Source of the DNA: Voacanga thouarsii | Lineage: Eukaryota; Streptophyta; Magnoliopsida; Gentianales; Apocynaceae | Direction of reading: 5' to 3' | Assembly (NCBI GenBank): GCA_026120185.1 | Contig: JANUWF010001059.1 | Span: forward strand, 1,967,001-2,031,000 | Length of the DNA stretch: 64,000 nt | Shown: positions 58,261 through 64,000 of the stretch, in pieces | How the letters are laid out: every line of letters begins with the position of its first letter | How positions within the stretch are numbered: the first letter of the stretch is position 1 | Made by a program: the position numbers and the translations under genes | Notes under the pieces: model-generated | Database searches by the model: none | Told to the model about the DNA's origin: nothing | Seen by the model: only the letters and a program-made list of their open reading frames with translations

Positions 58261-61200
58261 CACTGCAAGCAAACTGTAAATCTACCATGAAATTTTGCAA
58301 CGAAAAATTTTCTGTGGCAATCAGTGATGGATTTTGCCACGAAACAACATACAACAAGTAAATTGCGAGGGACAGAATACCATAGCATATCCATAGCTAT
58401 TTTGCCACAAAATTACGATGAAAATAGTAGCAACTAGCAATGAAAACGTGTTCCGTCACAAATTTGTAGCAAAAAAAAGAGCCAAAAAATTATGCTAAAA
58501 ATTACCCACCGATTTGCGATGGAAATATTTTTGTGACACAATTATAACATTTTCTAATAAATGGAAAATGAGAAAATAAAAAAGATTTCATCGCAAATCC
58601 CTAGAAAGTTGCATTAGTTGTATTTCGTCGCAAATCTGTGGCAATCTATCACGAATTTTTCACGGAACATTTTTTAATAAAATTAAATATTTTTGTAGCA
58701 AATCCTTAGAAAAGTGCTAGGGATTTGCCACGGCTTGTAGTCCATGGTCAATCCCTAGCAAACTACTAGGGATGTGCCACAATTTTATTTCTTCTTCATT
58801 TTTGTTCTAATTCTTTTATTATATTAATTTGTATTATTTATAATTCAACACCCTTTGAAGAGAAAAGATCAAATGTTTTATAAACTTTTTGATTTGTTTA
58901 GCTATAACTTATTTAGTCTAAAAATGGAATTTGGGAATTAATAATAGAATGTGTTTTAATTTTTTATTTACTACTTCAATTCTTCCTTGGCTAATCCATG
59001 GCAGTATGCGAGGGATCTGCCATGGATTTGATTTTTTACATTTTTTTGTCATTTTTTTATTATATTAATTCATATTAATTCTAATTCAATATCTATTGAG
59101 AACAAATATAAATTTTTGCATTCCTTTATCTGCTTTTTGAAACACTGCCTTATTATTTATAGATTTCGATAATATCCATATATTAATTGCATTAATGAAA
59201 TAAATTATACGTGTAATAACAAGTAGCAAAATAGGTATGTTACTTATTTTGAAATATTTCTATGAGTCTTTTGAGTTTAACTTAATGTATAATGATTGAG
59301 AATATGTGTTAAAATATGTGTTAGGCAAAATAGAGATAAATAGAATGTTGACTATATTTTTATATAGTGAATCCCTCGCAAATCCGTAGTATTAGTCCAT
59401 CGAGGTGATTCCGTGGCAAATCCGTAGCAATCTGCCACGGATTTGCCACAGAAGGATTAATTTCTCAATTCTTCCATGGCTGCATTTGCCACGAATATGA
59501 TTTTTTACATTTTTTTGCCAATTCTTTTATTCTATTAATTCTAATTCAATACCTATTGAGAACAAATATGAATTTTTGTATTCATTTATTTGCTTTTTGA
59601 AACACTACCTTATTGTTTATAGATTTCGATAATATTCATATGTTAATTGTATTAATGAAATAAATTATACATTTAATAACAAGTAGCAAAATAGGTATGT
59701 TACTTATTTTGAAATATTTCTATGAGCCTTTTGAGTTTAATTTAATGTATAATGATTGAGAATATGTGTTAAAATATGTATTAGGCAAAATAGAGATAAA
59801 AAGAATGTTGAATATATTTTTATATACTGGTTCCCTCGCAAATCCATGGCAATTTGCTATGGAATTGTCACGGAGAATTAGTCCATCAAGGTGATTCCAT
59901 GGCAAATCCTTAGCAATCTTCCATGGATTTGCCACGGAAGGATTAATTTCTTAATTCTTCCGTGGCTGTTTGCAAGAGATTTGCCATGGATATGATTTTT
60001 AAATTTTTTTTGACAATTCTTTTATTCTATTAATTCATATTAATTCTAATTCAATACCTATTGAGGAAAAATATGAATTTTTGTATTCCTTTATTTGCTT
60101 TTTGAAACACTACCTTATTGTTTATAGATTTCAATAATATTCGGATGTTAATTGTATTAATAAAATAAATTATACGTGTAATAACAAGTAGCAAAATAGT
60201 TATGTTACTTATTTTGAAATATTTCTATGAGCCTTTTGAGTTTAATTTAATGTATAATGATTGAGAATATATTAAAAAAATGTGTTAGGAAAAATAGAGC
60301 TAAAAAGAATGTTAAATATATTTTTATATACTAGTTCCCTTACATGGAAATTTTTTTATTAAAATTAAATATTTTTGTGGCAAATCCTTATTATCTTGTT
60401 CCGTCATCTAGCTTATGTTCTTAATGTAGCAATCAGACCGAATGACTCTATGAAATTAAGTCAATACTTCCACATATTATGAGTAACGTAACAAACATCT
60501 TTATTTTTTTTCCTAGGAATCTTTAGAATTACCACTGCTTAGCTTTCAATTTGCCTCTGACCATCAAATGAAATGTGAATAACCTATTCTCCTCTCTTTG
60601 AAAAAAGGAGTGCTTCCGATTATATCGGTGCTTGAAACAATTTTGTCTTCTCCATATTACTATATCTCTAGAAACTACTAGGGATTTGCCACAGATTATC
60701 TACCACAGCTGGTCGTCTATGGCAAATCCCTAGCAAATTGCTCGGGATTTGCCACAAATTTATTTTTTCTTCATTTTTGTTCTAATTATTTTATTATATT
60801 AATTTGTATTCATTGTAATTATACACCCTTTGAAGAGCAAATATCAAATGTTATGTATACTTTTTTATTTTTTATCTATAACTTATTTAATCTAAAAAGG
60901 GAATTTGGGAATTAATAATAGAACATGTTATAAATTTTTATTTAATGCTTTCGTGGCAAATCCATGGCAATTTGCTACAAAATTAGTCCATCGAGTTGAT
61001 TCTATGGCAAATCCGTAGCAATCTGACACAAAATTGCCACGGAAGAATAAATTTCTCAATTTTTTTGTGGCTAATCCGTGACAGTCTGCATGGGATCTGC
61101 CACGGATATGATTTTTTAAATTTTTTTTTGCCAATTCTTTTATTCTATTATTCATATTAATTGTAATTCAATACCTATTGGGGGAAAATATGAATTTTCC

Positions 61201-61470
61201 TTTATATGCTTTTTTAAATACTACCTTATTGTTTATAAATTTCGATAATATTCATATGTTAATTGTATTAATAAAATAAATTATAAGTGTAATAACAAAT
61301 AGCAAAATAGGTATGTTACTTATTTTGATATATTTCTATGAGCCTTTTGAGTTTAATTTAATATATAATGATAGAGAATATAAAAAATTGTGGTAGGCAA
61401 AATAGATACAAAAAGAATGCTGAATATATTTTTATATACTGGATTGGTGCTCATTCGTGGCAATTTGTTA
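58261..61470. mobile_element. Probable CACTA-type element, left end and repeat-rich interior
   Basis: Starts CACTGCAAGCAAAC exactly where the copia E reading frame stops, close to the CACTA consensus CACTACAAGAAA. It carries more than 20 copies of GTGGCAAATCC / GGATTTGCCACGG in both orientations, the layout of CACTA subterminal regions. No transposase or right terminus was found, and the copia E gene does not resume, so it is truncated or rearranged on the right. A Mutator-like or other type is possible. Confidence 0.55.
58979..61445. repeat. Large repeat units of about 487 bp
   Basis: Units start at about 58979, 59467 and 59953 (the third cut at about 60340). A fourth copy at about 61058-61445 is preceded by a copy (60662-60945) of the stretch before the first unit (58683-58978). 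Each has an AT-rich core with AATAACAAGTAGCAAAATAG and a rim of GGCAAATCC motifs. Units differ by several percent. Confidence 0.85.
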
Positions 61471-61751
61471 TTGGGTATGGAGAATTTTGTTTAGGAAACA
61501 GCTTATGGGTAGTGATGTTTGTGTTAGAATTTGGAAGCTTAATCATCTTCTACTTTTCAAATTATCGAATTGATTATCTATTTGTTTATAACCATCTTCC
61601 AATATTATGTTTCTCTTTCTAGACTGTGGACAATGATCTTGCACTGAAAATATATATAAAAGTGAGGGCAACACAACAGCAGTTGTTGTAGCTTTTCTAT
61701 TAAAATATTGACTTATTTATTACTATAAAATATATAATACGGTAAAAATAT
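61471..61751. other. Unassigned AT-rich DNA
   Basis: An 84-codon frame starting at 61368 (inside the repeat) ends at 61622; no domain recognised and its start lies in repeat DNA. Probably non-coding. Confidence 0.3.
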
Positions 61752-62352
61752 ATAATTTTATCATTTTTATTATTTATTTTGTAGAGATTGAAAATTTTAT
61801 ACATTTTCAACAATGTTTACTCTAATAAAATATTAAAAAAATAAAATAAAGTGGAGAAATTCAAAAGACATAATTTTATCATTTTTATTATTTATTTTGT
61901 TGAGATTGAAAATTTTATATATTTTGAGCAATGTTTATTCTATTAAAATATTAACATTTAAGAAAATAAAATAAAGAGGAGAAATTCAAAAGATATAATT
62001 TTATCATTTTTATTATTTATTTTGTAGAGATTGAAAAATTTTATATATTTTCAGCAATGTTTATTCTATTAAAATATTAACATATAAAAAAATAAAATAA
62101 AGAGGAGAAATTCAAAAGATATAATTTTATCATTTTTATTATTTATTTTGTAGAGATTGGAAATTTTATATATTTTCAGCAATGTTTTTTCTATTAAAAT
62201 ATTAACATTTAAGAAAATAAAATAAAGAGGAAAATTTCAAAAGATATAATTTTATCATTTTATTATTTATTTTATAGAGATTGAAAATTTTATACATTTT
62301 CAGCAATGTTTATTCTATTAAAATATTAACATTTGAGAAAATAAAATAAAGA
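61752..62352. repeat. Minisatellite, five copies of a 118-126 bp unit
   Basis: Units start at 61752, 61870, 61995, 62121 and 62246, each beginning ATAATTTTATCATTTTTATT and ending GAAATTCAAAAGAT. Ends right at the copia LTR (62353). Confidence 0.9.
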
Positions 62353-62654
62353 TGTTATAAAATTGTGGCATACAATCTACACACAATAAATCTCTGACTG
62401 TTATTTGCACAAGAATTTTTTCACACTTCTCTCTTTCTTTCTCTTACAATTTCCTCTAACAAATCTCTCACAAAATAGTATATCTCTCAAGTTTGGGAAA
62501 AATTCTATTTATAGAGCTTTCTTAATAGAATTAATCATCTATTTAATATATTAGTGGTATCTCCACTAACTCTACTAATATGTATTAGTGATGTTAATGG
62601 TGAACATCCATATCCACTAATGGAATTAGTGGAGCTTCCACTAATTTCACAACA
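62353..62654 (-). repeat. 3' LTR of copia element I
   Basis: On the minus strand TGTTGTGAAATTAGTGG (62654) to TTTTATAACA (62353), 302 bp with TGTT...AACA ends. A TATA box lies inside. The flank on the left is AAAGA; the other end of the element is outside the window. Confidence 0.85.
62505..62513 (-). promoter_or_regulatory. TATA box of copia I LTR
   Basis: The minus strand reads TATAAATAG, about 145 bp after the LTR start, suitable for a short copia LTR. Confidence 0.65.
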
Positions 62655-62665
62655 CTCCTCCTTGG
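62655..62665 (-). promoter_or_regulatory. Polypurine tract of copia I
   Basis: The minus strand reads CCAAGGAGGAG directly before the LTR, a typical copia polypurine tract. Confidence 0.8.
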
Positions 62666-62769
62666 ATGTCCATTACATAAAGAATATGTTTCGTTAAAAC
62701 TTTACTAGATAAAAATTCAGTGAAAAAAAATTCTAGTAAAGGAAAAATAGTACACTATTCTATATGTCA

Positions 62770-63750
62770 GCTTATTACTCTCTCTGATGAGATGATCCCT
62801 TTAAATTTTTGAATCGACGCATACCGATTTTATATCTCAACTTCTCAAATGTTGCAGTCGGTAAAGTCTTCGTGAAAATATCTGCGAGGTTATCACATGA
62901 CTGAATTTGTAGCACATTAATTTCATCTTTCTTTTAGAGTTCATGAGTAAAGAAGAATTTTAGTGAAATATATTTTGTCCGATCTACTTTAATGTATCCT
63001 CTTCGTAATTGAACTATGTAAGCTACATTGTTTTTATAAAGAAGAATTTGAAATATCTCTTGTAGATGATAATCCACAACTTCTTCAGATATAATGAATC
63101 ACTAATTTTAACCATATATATTTTAGACTTACTTCATGAATGGTTATAATTTCAGCATGATTTGAAGAAATGGCTACTTAGAGATATCGAATGACTTGTT
63201 TAATTTCATTCCAATGTCGTTGTGTTGGTGAAAAACTAACTATTGCTAATAAATTGACGGTAAATGCAATATCATGTCGTGTATTATTAGCAAGATATAT
63301 CAATGCACCAATTGCACTGAGATATGGTACTTCAGGACCAAGGAGTTCTTTATCATCTTTTTGAGGTTGAAAATGATCTTTATTCACATATAATGACCGA
63401 ACGATCATTGGAATACTCAATGGATATGCTTTGTCCATATAAAATCTTTTTAAAACTTTTATTGTATATGTTGATTGATAAATAAACATTTTACTTTCCA
63501 GATGTTCAATTTGTAAACCAAGATAAAATTTAGTTTTATCAAAATCCTTAATTTCGAATTCTCTTTTTAAATAATCAATTGTTCTTGGGGCTCTTTTGGA
63601 GTTCCAATAAGATTAATATTATCAACATATATAGCTAATATCACAAATTTAGAACCAAATTTCTTAGTAAAAATACATGGACATACCTGGTTATTTTTAA
63701 ATCCTCACTTCAATAAATATTCATTAAGACGATTGAACCACATGCACCCA
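62770..63750 (-). pseudogene. Copia I reverse transcriptase end and RNase H
   Basis: Minus strand: YVDNINLIGTPKE (YVDD with last Asp as Asn), FDKTKFYLGLQIEHL, the open part 63489-63178 with LSIPMIVRSLYVNKD, EVPYLSAIGALIYLANNTRHDIAF and PTQRHWNEIKQVIRYL, then a gap (the middle of RNase H is missing), then VDYHLQEI, VDRTKYISLKFFF and CDNLADIFTKTLP, ending near 62770. Several stops. Confidence 0.85.
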
Positions 63751-64000
63751 AATTGCTTCAGCCTTTCTTTTTTGAGGATAGACCCATCTTTGTACATTGG
63801 TTTGGTGCAATTGGAACATATACAGTACACCCAAAAATTCTTAAATGAGCAATATTTGGTTCTGAATAAAAAATTAATTGCAAATGAGAGAATTTAAGAT
63901 AACTAATTGGCCTTATACGTACAAGTGCTGCAGCATGCAAAATAACATGTCCCCAGACAGATGTTGGGAGATTTGTTTTCATTAATAATGGTTTAGTAAT
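63751..64000 (-). pseudogene. Copia I integrase end
   Basis: Minus strand: MKTNLPTSVWGHVILHAAALVRIRP, then AHLRIFGCTVYVPIAP. It joins almost directly to the RT stretch MWFNRLNEYL, so the integrase tail and the first half of RT have been deleted. The gene continues beyond the right edge. Confidence 0.85.

Noticed and set aside
1..64000. CRISPR arrays, tRNA or rRNA genes, bacterial operons
   Set aside because: None seen. The tandem repeats here have no CRISPR-like spacing and the context is a plant nuclear genome.

Overview
The window is nuclear DNA of a flowering plant, probably a eudicot. It is AT-rich, holds Ty1/copia, Ty3/gypsy (including Athila-type) and CACTA elements, and contains decayed pieces of plant genes with introns. 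I find no intact cellular gene, tRNA, rRNA or CRISPR array. Nearly the whole window is transposable elements inserted into one another, and many boundaries can be fixed from target-site duplications (TSDs).

Left nest (1-13650). A minus-strand LTR runs off the left edge and ends at 1540, inside a Ty3/gypsy integrase. The same integrase is split again by an 11.2-kb CACTA DNA transposon (1962-13148, TSD ATT, subterminal repeats built on AAATACGACGG). The CACTA has no recognisable transposase. It carries decayed fragments of two host genes, an RKD-type RWP-RK transcription factor (plus strand, about 2934-3790) and an organellar translation initiation factor IF-2 (minus strand, 6523-7250, with an intron). 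It was later hit by a copia LTR (about 3850-5616) and a 3.3-kb solo LTR (7447-10737, TSD TCAAC).

Middle (13650-19740). This holds a minus-strand Athila-like gypsy relic: integrase, RNase H and RT at 14080-16613, then a separate copia LTR, then leader, primer-binding site and 5' LTR up to 19662.

Right nest (19740-58260). An old copia polyprotein relic (E) is split by copia A (19995-56769, plus, TSD ATGAG). A carries a second 3.2-kb solo LTR in its pol (25557-28800, TSD TACTT). Copia B, a sister of A in inverted orientation (31315-55668), lies in A's 3' LTR. B in turn contains a pol-less Athila-like element C (31376-39515, TSD GTATC) in its 3' LTR and a younger copia D (44054-52334, TSD AAAAG) in its leader. 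The nesting is therefore E > A > B > C and D, four levels deep.

Right edge (58261-64000). This holds the start of another probable CACTA-type element with about 487-bp repeat units rich in GGATTTGCCACGG, then a 118-126 bp minisatellite, then the 3' LTR and RNase H/RT/integrase of a minus-strand copia element running off the window.

All coding regions seen are transposon proteins or captured pseudogenes, broken by stops, frameshifts and deletions. D is the least decayed, but it has lost catalytic residues of both integrase and reverse transcriptase.
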